Assembly: GCF_006861675.1 (NCBI RefSeq)
Contig: NZ_SGJB01000020.1
Coordinates: 1-54,034 of the forward strand
Direction: 5' to 3'
From: Peptacetobacter hominis
GTDB lineage: Bacteria; Bacillota; Clostridia; Peptostreptococcales; Peptostreptococcaceae
DNA: 54,034 nt
The translations under genes and the position numbers were made by a program. How positions within the stretch are numbered: position 1 is the first letter of the stretch; each line of letters opens with the position of its first letter. Of the stretch, positions 36,417-45,473 are shown piece by piece. The notes under the pieces were generated by a model that worked only from the letters and a program-made list of their open reading frames with translations, did not search any database and was not told where the DNA came from.

Positions 36417-37655
36417 ATGATTTTAAAAGCAAAATATATCATTACTGGTGATGGGAAAACCGTTTTGAAAAATAATGCAGTTGTATTGGATGAATACGGA
36501 AAGATAAAAATGGTTGGCAGTTTAGAAAATGTCTCAAAAGAATTTCCTGATGAAGAAGTAAAGGATTTTGGAGAATCTACAATACTACCAGGACTTTTTG
36601 ATATGCATGTACATCTTGGTTATTGGTATTCTCAGCCAGATAGTTTTAACTATGGAGAACAGCTGATAATGTTATACGCTCTTCAGCATGCTCAGGCAGC
36701 ATTTGAAAGAGGTATAACATCTATAAGAGACCTTTCTTCTGCCCATGGTGTATGCAAGAATCTTAAATTAGCAGCAGAAAAGGGATTCATAACTATTCCA
36801 AGACTTACTCATACTGATACAGGTATATGTATGACAGGTGGACATGCATGGGAAGAAGTTGAGCAGGTTGATGGACCATGGGAAGTAAGAAAAGAGATAA
36901 GAAAGCAGGTAAGGGATGGTGCAGAGTGGGTAAAAGTTCTTACAAGTCATAGAACTCATACACCTGAATTTACACAGGAGGAACTTAATGCAGCAGTAGA
37001 TGAATGTCACAGAAGAGGAATCAAATGTGCAGTTCATGCGGGAACAAATCCAAATATTCAAATGTGTATAAATGCAGGTTTCGATACAATAGAGCATGCT
37101 ACATTTATGACAGAAGATCATGCAAAACAAATGGCTGAAAAAGGCATAGCATGGACACCTACAATTATGGCATATACACTGTTATATGATATATGTAAAG
37201 AAAATATTGAAAAGAATGCGGGGGCTCCTGTAAATGATCCTGTAATGCAGAAGGAAATGAAAGATTATGAATATTTTGAACCTGCGTATAAAGCATATAG
37301 AGATAACTTTAAAAAGTTTTATGATACAGGAGTAACTGTTATAGCAGGAACTGATATGGTAATGTATAATTCACCATTCATGCCAATAAATAGAGAACTT
37401 CAATATATGGTAGAATATGGTATAACACCTGTACAGGCTATACAGACTGCAACTTCAAATCCAGCAAAGGTTCTTGGAGTTGAAAATGAAAGAGGACTTA
37501 TAAAAGATGGACTTGATGCAGATATATTAGTTGTAGAAGGAAATCTTAGTGAAGACATAAAATGTTTAAATAATGTAAAATATGTAATGCTTGGTGGTAA
37601 AAAGGTATTTGAGAATGGAGTAAGATATGTAGGTACTAAAAATATGAATATGTAA
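36417..37655 (+). CDS. Amidohydrolase (imidazolonepropionase/prolidase-like)
   Basis: A 412-residue metal-dependent amidohydrolase. Metal ligands are visible: HVHLG after the first strand (LPGLFDMHVHLG), a conserved Lys in DGAEWVKVLTS, HAG and EHATF histidines, and the catalytic Asp in VIAGTDM. The C-terminal strand motif LKDGLDADILVVEG is typical of the subgroup that cleaves N-acyl amino acids, Xaa-Pro/Arg dipeptides or cyclic amides. The ATG at 36417 follows AGAGGTG. It has its own transcription unit between the Grd terminator and the dehydrogenase. Inference: it may release the amine substrate used by the reductase. Confidence 0.85.
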   Translation: MILKAKYIITGDGKTVLKNNAVVLDEYGKIKMVGSLENVSKEFPDEEVKDFGESTILPGLFDMHVHLGYWYSQPDSFNYGEQLIMLYALQHAQAAFERGITSIRDLSSAHGVCKNLKLAAEKGFITIPRLTHTDTGICMTGGHAWEEVEQVDGPWEVRKEIRKQVRDGAEWVKVLTSHRTHTPEFTQEELNAAVDECHRRGIKCAVHAGTNPNIQMCINAGFDTIEHATFMTEDHAKQMAEKGIAWTPTIMAYTLLYDICKENIEKNAGAPVNDPVMQKEMKDYEYFEPAYKAYRDNFKKFYDTGVTVIAGTDMVMYNSPFMPINRELQYMVEYGITPVQAIQTATSNPAKVLGVENERGLIKDGLDADILVVEGNLSEDIKCLNNVKYVMLGGKKVFENGVRYVGTKNMNM

Positions 37656-37893
37656 AATAAATATATATGCGTGAATATTCATAGAAAAATATGATAAATT
37701 AATATCAATATATATTAAAATATTATAAATAATAAATACATAGAATTCCTTTTATAATTACTATTTAAAAATAGAAATATTTAATTATAAAACTTAGTTG
37801 TATCTATTGCAAAAAATAAAAATAAGTGTTAATATAATATTGTTAGATAATTAACATAATTTAAATAGTATTTTTAAGGAGATGACATTTAAT

Positions 37894-39084
37894 ATGTACA
37901 GATTTACTTTACCACGTGACTTATATCATGGAGAAGGCGCTTTAGAAGCACTTAAGACAATAAAAGGTAAAAAAGCAGTAGTAGTTGTCGGGGGAGGATC
38001 TATGAAAAGATTCGGATTCCTTGATAAAGTTGTTTCTTACCTTGAAGAAGCAGGATTAGAAGTAAAATTATTTGAAGGTGTTGAACCGGATCCATCTGTG
38101 GAAACAGTAATGAAAGGTGCTGCAGTTATGCAGGAATTTGAACCAGATTGGATAGTTTCAATAGGTGGAGGATCTCCTATAGATGCTGCAAAAGCAATGT
38201 GGGCATTCTATGAATACCCAGATGTTACTTTTGAGGATTTATGTGTTCCTTTTAACTTCCCTACATTAAGAACAAAAGCTCATTTCTGTGCAATACCATC
38301 TACATCAGGTACAGCAACAGAAGTTACTGCATTTTCAGTAATAACTGACTATGAAAAAGGAATCAAATATCCTCTTGCAGATTTTAATATTACTCCAGAT
38401 ATTGCTATTGTAGACCCAGAAATAGCAGAAAAAATGCCTCCAAAATTAACAGCAAATACTGGTATGGACGCAATGACTCATGCTATAGAAGCATATGTTT
38501 CTACATTACATTGTGAATATACTGATCCATTAGCACTACATGCTATAAAACTTATAAGTGAAAATCTTGTATCTTCTTATAATGGAGATATGAAAGCAAG
38601 AGCTATAATGCATGATGCTCAGTGTCTTGCTGGAATGGCATTCTCTAATGCACTTTTAGGAATAGTTCATTCTATGGCCCATAAAACAGGAGCTGCTTAT
38701 TCAGGAGGACATATAGTTCATGGTGCTGCAAATGCAATGTATCTTCCAAAAGTTATAAAATTTAATGCCAAAAATGAAGAAGCTGCTGAAAGATATGCAC
38801 AGATAGCAAGACATCTTAAATTAGAAGGAAATACAGCAGAAGAACTTACAGAAGCTTTAATAAATAGAATAAAAGAAATGAACAAAGAACTTAATATAGC
38901 TACATGTATAAAAGATTATGAAGGTGGAATAATAGATGAAAAAGAATTCATGGATAAACTTCCACAGGTAGCTGAACTTGCAGTTGGTGACGCATGTACA
39001 GGATCAAACCCAAGAGAAATAAATCCTGAACAGATGGCAAAATTATTAAAAGCATGTTTCTATGATGAAGAGGTTGATTTTTAA
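37894..39084 (+). CDS. Iron-containing alcohol dehydrogenase
   Basis: A 396-residue group III dehydrogenase. The NAD(P) motif is VVSIGGGSPIDAAKAMW-like (DWIVSIGGGSPIDAAKA), the iron ligands are in MDAMTHAIEAY and IVHSMAHKTGAAYSGGHIVHG, and STSGTATEVTAFSVI is the substrate region. It most resembles butanol dehydrogenase types that reduce aldehydes with NAD(P)H. The ATG at 37894 was chosen because AAGGAG lies directly against an ATG at 37882, which is too close to initiate. A terminator follows. Its role with the Grd genes is unproven; disposal of reducing power or of an aldehyde product is plausible. Confidence 0.92.
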   Translation: MYRFTLPRDLYHGEGALEALKTIKGKKAVVVVGGGSMKRFGFLDKVVSYLEEAGLEVKLFEGVEPDPSVETVMKGAAVMQEFEPDWIVSIGGGSPIDAAKAMWAFYEYPDVTFEDLCVPFNFPTLRTKAHFCAIPSTSGTATEVTAFSVITDYEKGIKYPLADFNITPDIAIVDPEIAEKMPPKLTANTGMDAMTHAIEAYVSTLHCEYTDPLALHAIKLISENLVSSYNGDMKARAIMHDAQCLAGMAFSNALLGIVHSMAHKTGAAYSGGHIVHGAANAMYLPKVIKFNAKNEEAAERYAQIARHLKLEGNTAEELTEALINRIKEMNKELNIATCIKDYEGGIIDEKEFMDKLPQVAELAVGDACTGSNPREINPEQMAKLLKACFYDEEVDF

Positions 39085-39120
39085 TAAATAGCTTTTTCAC
39101 AATAATCTTCTATAAATAAA

Positions 39121-39155
39121 TACAGCAGGGATTATATTTTCCCTGCTGTATTTTT
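39121..39155. terminator. Bidirectional terminator between adh and yitT genes
   Basis: TACAGCAGGGA (39121-39131) and TCCCTGCTGTA (39140-39150) form an 11-bp stem flanked by A and T runs. It serves the two convergent genes. Confidence 0.88.
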
Positions 39156-39161
39156 ATTATA

Positions 39162-40028
39162 TTAAAGAAATTCTTTTTTTAGTGTAAATCCTCTTCCATG
39201 AACTTCATTGACTTTACTGATAATCATAAATGCATTGGAATCTATATCCAGAACCTTTTGATTTAATGCAGCAAGTTCTCTGTTTGAAACAACAGTCAGA
39301 ACCATAGGATATTCATTTTTTAGATATCCTGTTTCTGCCTTTATAAGAGTAGTTCCTCTATCTAACTCTGTGATAACCATATTATTTATCTTTTCATATT
39401 CTTTTGACACAATTTTTACCTGTGTCTGAGATTTTCCAAACATTAATACATTATTTAGTACAGTAGTGTACGTAAGGACAAGTAAAAGCCCATAAAGAAC
39501 CATTTCCTTATTTGAAAAAATCATCTGAGATAAAAGTATCATAAAATCAAATCCATACATTGCTACAGCAACAGGAATACCAAATTTCTTATTAAGAACA
39601 AGTGGGGGTATATCCATTCCTCCTGTAGAAGCACCACACTTTATTACTATTCCGATAGCAACACCTATCATTATACCCGCACATATAACAGCAAGAAGAG
39701 TGTTTTCTGTCATACCTGCATATCCAATAGTTTTTTCGAAAAAAGCAAATGCTGTAGGATAAAAGAAAGTACTTATAAGTGTTGTAAGAGCGAATCTTTT
39801 ACCAAGTACAATAAAGCCTATTATAAACATCGCTGTATTAAATAGATAATTAAATATAGCTATCGGAAAACCAAACTGGTTAAAAAATAGAAGAGAAAGA
39901 CCGGTTGTACCACCAGTAATAAGTCCATTAGGTACAATAAACAGTACAACAGCCAGTGCATAAAGAGCATTACCGAAAAGGATAGCTACAATATTAAAAA
40001 GTATATTTTTTGATAAATTTTCTTTCAT
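39162..40028 (-). CDS. YitT family membrane protein
   Basis: A 288-residue protein with five or six N-terminal helices (YitT/DUF161 membrane domain, with NGLITGGTTGLSLL and GASTGGMDIPPLVLN) and a C-terminal soluble domain of about 80 residues (DUF2179-like, ending VNEVHGRGF). This matches the family closely in length and order. The function of YitT proteins is unknown, though a transport role is often suggested. GGAGG precedes the ATG. It is single. Confidence 0.92.
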   Translation of the reverse strand: MKENLSKNILFNIVAILFGNALYALAVVLFIVPNGLITGGTTGLSLLFFNQFGFPIAIFNYLFNTAMFIIGFIVLGKRFALTTLISTFFYPTAFAFFEKTIGYAGMTENTLLAVICAGIMIGVAIGIVIKCGASTGGMDIPPLVLNKKFGIPVAVAMYGFDFMILLSQMIFSNKEMVLYGLLLVLTYTTVLNNVLMFGKSQTQVKIVSKEYEKINNMVITELDRGTTLIKAETGYLKNEYPMVLTVVSNRELAALNQKVLDIDSNAFMIISKVNEVHGRGFTLKKEFL

Positions 40029-40222
40029 TATATACCTCCGTATTAAGTTTTAGTTTAAAAATAATAATGTCTAATATAAGTTACATTAAAATCACTATTT
40101 TATATTATATACTCAAGATAAGAGTTATTCAACAGTACAAAATAAATTTATATTTTAAAAAAATTATGATATTAAAATTATCTATGATATAATGTAGAGA
40201 TGATATTCATAAGGAGGAAAAA

Positions 40223-41323
40223 ATGATTAAAAATTCTATAAAAATATTATTAACAAGTTTATTATCAATTACTTTGCTCTTATCAGGATGCTCTTCTGAT
40301 AAGGAAGATTTATCAGATTATGATAAATTGGATAGTTCATATAGTACTACTTCAGATAAAATTAATGATTCAGAAACAGGCAAAGCAGAAATTCACTTTA
40401 TTGATACAGGCAACAGTGATGCAATCCTTATAAAAGAGGGGAGCGATGCAATGCTTATTGATGCAGGAGATAATGATGATGAGGATCGTATAGTAGATTA
40501 TCTCAATAATAATGGTGTAGAAGAGCTTAAGTATGTAATAGCTACGCATGCACATGCAGATCATATCGGAGGTCTTGATTCCGTTATTGAAAATATAAAA
40601 GTAGATCGAGTTTTCATATCAAATGGTGATTCAGAAACAAAAACATACAGAGATTTTGTAAATGCTATGGCAGAAAAAAATCTTGATCCGTCAGTACCTC
40701 TTGAAAATAAAAAATTTTACCTTGGGAAATCATACTTTGAGGTATTCAATACTAATGGTGGAAGTGATACGAATAATGAATCTTTGGTAATACTTTATAC
40801 ATGTGGAAATAGTAAAACACTTTTGATGGGAGATGCTGAAAAAGAGGTTGAATATGAAATAATAAATAAAATGCCTGATGTTGATATATTAAAATTAGGA
40901 CATCATGGATCTTCAACAAGTACAACAGAAGCATTTTTGGATAAGGTGAATCCTGAATACACTGTAATTTTATGCGGCAAAAATAACGATTATGGGCATC
41001 CACATAAAGAGACGATAGAAAAATTAAAAAAACGAAATTTAAAACCATACAGAACAGATGAGTGTGGAAATATAGTTTTTTATATAAATGAAGATGGTAT
41101 ACAAACAGATTCGATTCCAGGAGATTACTTAACAGGTAATAAAGATGAAACTGAAAGTAATACAAGCAATTCTGGCTCTATCGTTTATTGGACTAAGAAT
41201 GGAAAAGTATATCACAGTAACAAAAATTGTGATGGACTTAAGAATAGTAAGTCTATAAATTCTGGAACAATAGAAGATAGTGGAAAAGAAAGGCTATGCA
41301 AAATATGTGAGAAAAATAAATAA
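40223..41323 (+). CDS. ComEC-like secreted metallo-beta-lactamase-fold lipoprotein
   Basis: A 366-residue lipoprotein: signal peptide with lipobox LLSGC, a Ser/Asp-rich linker, then a metallo-hydrolase domain with HFIDTGNSDAILI, the metal motif THAHADHIGG and later KLGHHGSSTST and NDYGHPH. This is the ComEC C-terminal type of the fold, usually tied to DNA or phosphodiester cleavage at the cell surface. The last 45 residues (VYWTKNGKVYHSNKNC ... LCKIC) are a small cysteine domain, probably zinc-binding, seen at the ends of secreted nucleases and such hydrolases. GGAGG precedes the ATG. Nuclease activity is inferred. Confidence 0.88.
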   Translation: MIKNSIKILLTSLLSITLLLSGCSSDKEDLSDYDKLDSSYSTTSDKINDSETGKAEIHFIDTGNSDAILIKEGSDAMLIDAGDNDDEDRIVDYLNNNGVEELKYVIATHAHADHIGGLDSVIENIKVDRVFISNGDSETKTYRDFVNAMAEKNLDPSVPLENKKFYLGKSYFEVFNTNGGSDTNNESLVILYTCGNSKTLLMGDAEKEVEYEIINKMPDVDILKLGHHGSSTSTTEAFLDKVNPEYTVILCGKNNDYGHPHKETIEKLKKRNLKPYRTDECGNIVFYINEDGIQTDSIPGDYLTGNKDETESNTSNSGSIVYWTKNGKVYHSNKNCDGLKNSKSINSGTIEDSGKERLCKICEKNK

Positions 41324-41352
41324 AAAAGAGATGGTAATACCATCTCTTTTTT
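41322..41352. terminator. Bidirectional terminator between the hydrolase and lexA
   Basis: AAAAAAGAGATGGTA and TACCATCTCTTTTTT (41338-41352) form a 14- to 15-bp stem with a tiny loop, flanked by A and T runs, serving convergent genes. Confidence 0.88.
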
Positions 41353-41363
41353 ATTTAAGAATA

Positions 41364-42008
41364 TTAAATGTTTCTATAAACTCTAAAGACTCCTGTAACA
41401 ACACCTATAATTTTAACTTGATTTAATTCGAAATACATAGGTTCCATAAATTCATTTTCAGGCTGTAGCCTTATTCTATCAGTTTCTTTAAAGAATCTTT
41501 TTACTGTAGCTGTATCTGAGTCAACAAGAGCAGCAATAATCTGATTATTTTCTGCAGTTTCCTGTTTATCTATTATTACATAATCTCCGTCAAGAATTCC
41601 TGCATTTATCATACTTTCTCCTTTTACTTTAAGCATAAAAGTATTTTTACCCTTCACAAATGATGAAGGCAGCGGTATATATTCCTGTATATTTTGTTCA
41701 GCTAAAATAGGTTGTCCAGCAGTTATTTCCCCAACAAGAGGAAGATTAATGATTTCCTGATTTAATCCAATAGCTTCATCTTTATCTTTAGATTTATCAG
41801 TAACAAGAATTGCTCTTGGTTTAGTAGGGTCTCTTCTTATATACCCAAGTTTTTCAAGTTTATTAAGGTGCGAATGAACTGTAGATGTTGAACTTACACC
41901 AACAGCTTTACATATTTCTCTAACAGCAGGTGGATATCCTTTTGAAGCTATTTCTGATTTTATAAAGTCTAAAACTGCTGACTGTCTATCGCTAAGATCC
42001 GGATACAT
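41364..42008 (-). CDS. lexA: SOS repressor LexA
   Basis: A 214-residue repressor: winged helix in residues 1-65 (VREICKAVGVSSTSTVHSHLNKLEKLG), self-cleavage site A97-G98 in EITAGQP, catalytic S132 in GESMINAGI and K170 in ATVKRFF. RecA filaments trigger its self-cleavage and open the SOS genes. The ATG follows GAGGGGAT. A divergent palindrome-like CAAACATTTATTCG (42075-42088) upstream might be a weak LexA site. It is next to, and transcribed in the same direction as, a tyrosine recombinase gene. Confidence 0.96.
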   Translation of the reverse strand: MYPDLSDRQSAVLDFIKSEIASKGYPPAVREICKAVGVSSTSTVHSHLNKLEKLGYIRRDPTKPRAILVTDKSKDKDEAIGLNQEIINLPLVGEITAGQPILAEQNIQEYIPLPSSFVKGKNTFMLKVKGESMINAGILDGDYVIIDKQETAENNQIIAALVDSDTATVKRFFKETDRIRLQPENEFMEPMYFELNQVKIIGVVTGVFRVYRNI

Positions 42009-42081
42009 ATTTATCCCCTCATTTCATATCTAATATTAATTTAATTATATGATAACATATTTATATATATCATACAAACAT

Positions 42082-43224
42082 TTATTCGATAGAATCATCA
42101 TCTGTATTTTTTTCAGCAAGCCACTCGAAATTTTTTACTATATCTCTTTTTACATTTTTTTTGTGTGCAGCATAAAGCTGTGTAGTTGTTACATTATCAT
42201 GATCCAACAGATTTTGTACATCATAAATGGTAAAGCCATTTTGAATAAGTGATGTAGCTGCTGTAGCTCTAAGCTTGTGAGGACTGTATCCTTTATCTCT
42301 GGATGTACACATTGAAATAGACGAGTATTTTTTTACAAGAGATGTTATGGCCCTTTCTGTAATTCTTTTTTTCTGAAGAGATAAAAATAATGCATCTCTA
42401 TGTTCTTCTGGAATTTCCTCGCTATTTGGTCTTTCGTTTTCTATATAATCTTTTACAACATATTCACAAGTTTTATTTATAGGCATTAAAACCTCCTTAC
42501 CTCTTTTTCTGAATATGGTAAATTCTCCTCTAGAGAAGTTGAATGATGAAATATTTAATTCCCTAAGTTCATTTAATCTTAATCCGTATGTTACAAATAA
42601 TGCAAGAATAGCCTTGTCTCTTAACTTTGTTTTTTTCCAGTATATTTTTTCTCTTTCGGTAAGTCCATTTCCGCTTTCTACAGCATCAAGCATTATAGCA
42701 ACCTCATCTATATCAAGTCTTTTTATAGCATCAGGTTGCGGTTTTGGCAATTTAATAGGGTTAAATCCGTCTGTTATATTTTCATGTAGCTGTTCATTGC
42801 GATATAGAAATTTAAATAGAGTAGATAAGGAGGATTTTTTTCTGGCAAGGGCTCTATTATTATTTTCAAAAATCATCGTATTATTTCCTATTTTTTTATA
42901 GTATCTGCTGCAATATTCTCCTAAAAATAAGTTAATATCTCTAGCTTTGATAGATGAAAAGTCTGAAAGTGTGATTTCAGAGGTATCATTTACATTTGTG
43001 TGTTCATGTGTTTCTACAAGATATTGACAAAAGAATAATATATCTTCAAGATAAGCAAGTCTACTGGATACAGAAACAGATCCTTTAAGATATATAAAAT
43101 AATCCTTCATAAAAGAAGGGAGTTTATTTTGTATTTCTATACATTTTTCTATTTTATGATTATCTCTAATTACAATATTATCAGGTCTTGATGACTTGTT
43201 ATGTATTTTTATATTATCTGACAT
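42082..43224 (-). CDS. XerC/D-like tyrosine recombinase
   Basis: A 380-residue integrase-family recombinase. The N-terminal SAM-like DNA-binding domain covers about residues 30-155. The catalytic domain shows Arg in TYGLRLNELREL, HKLRATAA (H-x-x-R) and LLDHDNVTTTQLY with the nucleophile Tyr. It is longer than XerC or XerD (about 300), mostly through its N-terminal part. The ATG at 43224 follows GGAGG. It lies directly upstream of lexA in the same direction with 73 bases between. It could act in chromosome dimer resolution or on a local site. A perfect 10-bp inverted repeat lies about 170 bases upstream. Confidence 0.9.
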   Translation of the reverse strand: MSDNIKIHNKSSRPDNIVIRDNHKIEKCIEIQNKLPSFMKDYFIYLKGSVSVSSRLAYLEDILFFCQYLVETHEHTNVNDTSEITLSDFSSIKARDINLFLGEYCSRYYKKIGNNTMIFENNNRALARKKSSLSTLFKFLYRNEQLHENITDGFNPIKLPKPQPDAIKRLDIDEVAIMLDAVESGNGLTEREKIYWKKTKLRDKAILALFVTYGLRLNELRELNISSFNFSRGEFTIFRKRGKEVLMPINKTCEYVVKDYIENERPNSEEIPEEHRDALFLSLQKKRITERAITSLVKKYSSISMCTSRDKGYSPHKLRATAATSLIQNGFTIYDVQNLLDHDNVTTTQLYAAHKKNVKRDIVKNFEWLAEKNTDDDSIE

Positions 43225-43974
43225 AATTACCTCCATAAAATATACAAATAATAAAATAATTATATATCAAATTATAAAAATAAAACAGAGGTAAATAAAT
43301 ATATTAATGAAACATAAATAAAATTTAAAGATGTTATTATTATATGATTATATGTTAAAATACGTATAATTGTTACTATTATTTATAGTTTTTAATAACT
43401 ATTCCGAAAATATACATTTAACGAATAGTTATATCGAATTCTCTTTTCTGTAATTTATACATGATTTTTATCGTATATTTGATTGTTACTATTTATCTTT
43501 ATTCCACAAATAAAATAACAATTTTATTTATGAACCTAAACTCCAACTTGAATTTAGATCATACATAATTAGATCATACATAATATAAATCAGACGTTTT
43601 AGTTTTATGCAAGGAGTTATAAATTTTATTCAAATATAGACATTTTACAAAATCATGGATGATATTTGGCTTAATAGAAATTTTTAATGCACATTATTAA
43701 TAATCTTTCATAAATCATATTATTAAAGAAAATAACGTATTATGTATACAAATGTATATTTTTAGGGCTAATCATATGTTATACAGCTGTAACCATTGAA
43801 AATAAAGGAACTTGCCATATAAAAATTGTAAATAACAAATAAACTATAAAAATATGAATATTTGCAAATATAATAATAAATGAAAAAACAATATATAAAT
43901 CTTGCAAAATATAATAATAAATGATATACTTATATTGTATTAAGAAATAAGGATTATAAAAAGAGGTGAAAGAT
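43225..43974. other. 750-bp AT-rich non-coding stretch
   Basis: No coding sequence is supported. It holds a perfect inverted repeat, ATAACTATTC (43395-43404) and GAATAGTTAT (43423-43432), and, at the right end, a direct repeat (43861-43883 and 43901-43924) that overlaps the promoter of the next small gene. A run ATTAGATCATACATAA-type duplication occurs near 43555-43582. No tRNA or known RNA was recognised. Confidence 0.5.
43902..43930 (+). promoter_or_regulatory. Promoter of the 26-residue peptide gene, in a direct repeat
   Basis: TTGCAA (43902-43907), 17 bp, TATACT (43925-43930). The -35 and spacer are the second copy of a roughly 22-bp repeat whose first copy (43861-43883) lacks a usable -10. 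Confidence 0.5.
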
Positions 43975-44055
43975 ATGATAATAAATGTTGCACAGGTTAT
44001 ATGCTCTGCTTTAATAATATTCCCAGCTATATATTTAATGGCAAAAGCTGTATAA
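43975..44055 (+). CDS. Putative 26-residue membrane peptide
   Basis: ATG-TAA frame of 26 codons with AGAGGTGAAAG at ideal spacing and a promoter 45 bases upstream. The peptide (MIINVAQVICSALIIFPAIY, then LMAKAV) is one hydrophobic helix with a single Cys. A terminator-like hairpin follows at 44116-44157. It has the same design as the peptide gene at 8207 but no clear sequence similarity. Unknown function; could be a type I toxin-like peptide or a small membrane regulator. Confidence 0.6.
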   Translation: MIINVAQVICSALIIFPAIYLMAKAV

Positions 44056-44115
44056 TTATTAAAACTATAACATAAAAAGAAAAGGAAGAAAAAATGGAAT
44101 ACTTAAATCGAAAAT

Positions 44116-44157
44116 AGCCTGACTTCTCTACTCTGTTTGAGTTATGAAAGTCAGGCT
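44116..44157. terminator. Terminator between the small peptide gene and the phosphatase
   Basis: AGCCTGACTT (44116-44125) and AAGTCAGGCT (44148-44157) form a 10-bp perfect stem with a 22-nt loop. U-rich sequence follows on both strands. Confidence 0.7.
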
Positions 44158-44167
44158 GTTATTATAT

Positions 44168-45358
44168 TTACAATCTATAACCTATATTATAGGCTTCTTC
44201 AGCAGTATATTTGCTGTAATCGAATTTTGACATATCTACTATATTCAATTTATCTACTTTAGAACTTATATCTATTATTTTCCAGTTATTATTTTCTTTT
44301 TTTAATTTGATATTTATATTAGAAATACCTCTTCCATTTGATGAAGGTTGTGTAACAAGAACATTGTCTCCTGTTACATTATTTTTGTAATTATGTTCCT
44401 GAATTGTTGCGTGTGTATGCCCTGCAACAATAATATCTATTCCAGGAACTTTATGAGCAATCTCTTTTACTCTATTCCCAGGATGTTTAGGTTTTTTAGG
44501 CTCTTCTCCGGAATGAACTGTAAGTACAACTATATCTGGTTTTTCATGTTTCTCAATATATTTACTCCATTTAGTAGCCTCTTCAACAAGGTCATTCAAA
44601 TATAATTTATTTTCATACTGTTCTAATGATGATATATTATAGTTACCACTATATTCATATTCTCCAGTCGATTTATTCAATTCATATGGTTCAGCTATTT
44701 CGGGAAGAGTAAGCCCTAAAACTGCAACTTTTATAGAACTATTTTCTTTTTCTATTTCTTTTATTATATATGGTTTTACAAAGTTTTTGTCATCAGAAGA
44801 GTTATAAATATTAGCTGATAGAACAGATATGCCAGCTTTATCAAACATAGAAATAATATTGTTAAGATTATTTATATCTGATTCTACAAATTCATGATTT
44901 CCTAAAGTTACAGAATCTACTTCCATTTTTTTCATATCTCTTAAAATAGGAGCTTCTCCACTCCAAGGCTCTCTTACTTTTTCATATTTCATGTCTGGTC
45001 CAACACCATCTCCATCAATATCTCCGTTTTTGTCAGGAAATCCGTCTCCATCCGTATCCTCTCCATAGAATTCAACTCTTCCGCTTTCATCAAACAATGG
45101 TTTCTTTCCACTAATCCATTCTAGCATTTCATTTGTACCACTTCCCCAGAAATCTCCTGAATCCACAACTAAATCTGCTTTTCCTTCTTTTTTATAATTT
45201 TTTACATACGATACCATAGATCTCGAAGTAGAACCGTGTATATCGGTAGTTGCCAGAATATTTATATCAGTTGTTCTGCTATTATAAAATATGCCGGCAG
45301 TAGTAATAGCTGCTGCACATGCAAGCACAGATATTACTATAATCCTCTTTCTTTTCAT
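44168..45358 (-). CDS. Surface 5'-nucleotidase/UshA-like metallophosphatase
   Basis: A 396-residue protein with an N-terminal membrane anchor (RIIVISVLACAAAITTAGIFY) and a calcineurin-like phosphatase domain: LATTDIHGS, VVDSGDFWGSG, LGNHEF, VLTVHSGEE and VAGHTHA supply the two-metal site. An insert at about residues 105-125 (EDTDGDGFPDKNGDIDGDGVG) carries two calcium-binding Dx[DN]xDG loops, unusual in this place. It lacks the C-terminal nucleotide-binding domain of full UshA, so substrate is uncertain. The ATG at 45358 follows AAAGGAGTG. Likely extracytoplasmic nucleotide or phosphate-ester hydrolysis. Confidence 0.88.
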   Translation of the reverse strand: MKRKRIIVISVLACAAAITTAGIFYNSRTTDINILATTDIHGSTSRSMVSYVKNYKKEGKADLVVDSGDFWGSGTNEMLEWISGKKPLFDESGRVEFYGEDTDGDGFPDKNGDIDGDGVGPDMKYEKVREPWSGEAPILRDMKKMEVDSVTLGNHEFVESDINNLNNIISMFDKAGISVLSANIYNSSDDKNFVKPYIIKEIEKENSSIKVAVLGLTLPEIAEPYELNKSTGEYEYSGNYNISSLEQYENKLYLNDLVEEATKWSKYIEKHEKPDIVVLTVHSGEEPKKPKHPGNRVKEIAHKVPGIDIIVAGHTHATIQEHNYKNNVTGDNVLVTQPSSNGRGISNINIKLKKENNNWKIIDISSKVDKLNIVDMSKFDYSKYTAEEAYNIGYRL

Positions 45359-45473
45359 AAAAATCACTCCTTTTATGATATATATGATTCTAACCCAAAG
45401 ATATCATTTATTTTACTCTATTTCAATAAAGATTGACTGAATGGTATTAAAAACGGTATGAAGTGCAATAATG

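Noticed and set aside
42075..42088. LexA binding site CAAACATTTATTCG upstream of lexA
   Set aside because: The two halves pair poorly and the match to clostridial LexA boxes is partial; kept only as a remark in the lexA entry.
43555..43930. CRISPR array
   Set aside because: Repeats are few, irregular in spacing and AT-rich, with no cas genes anywhere in the window.
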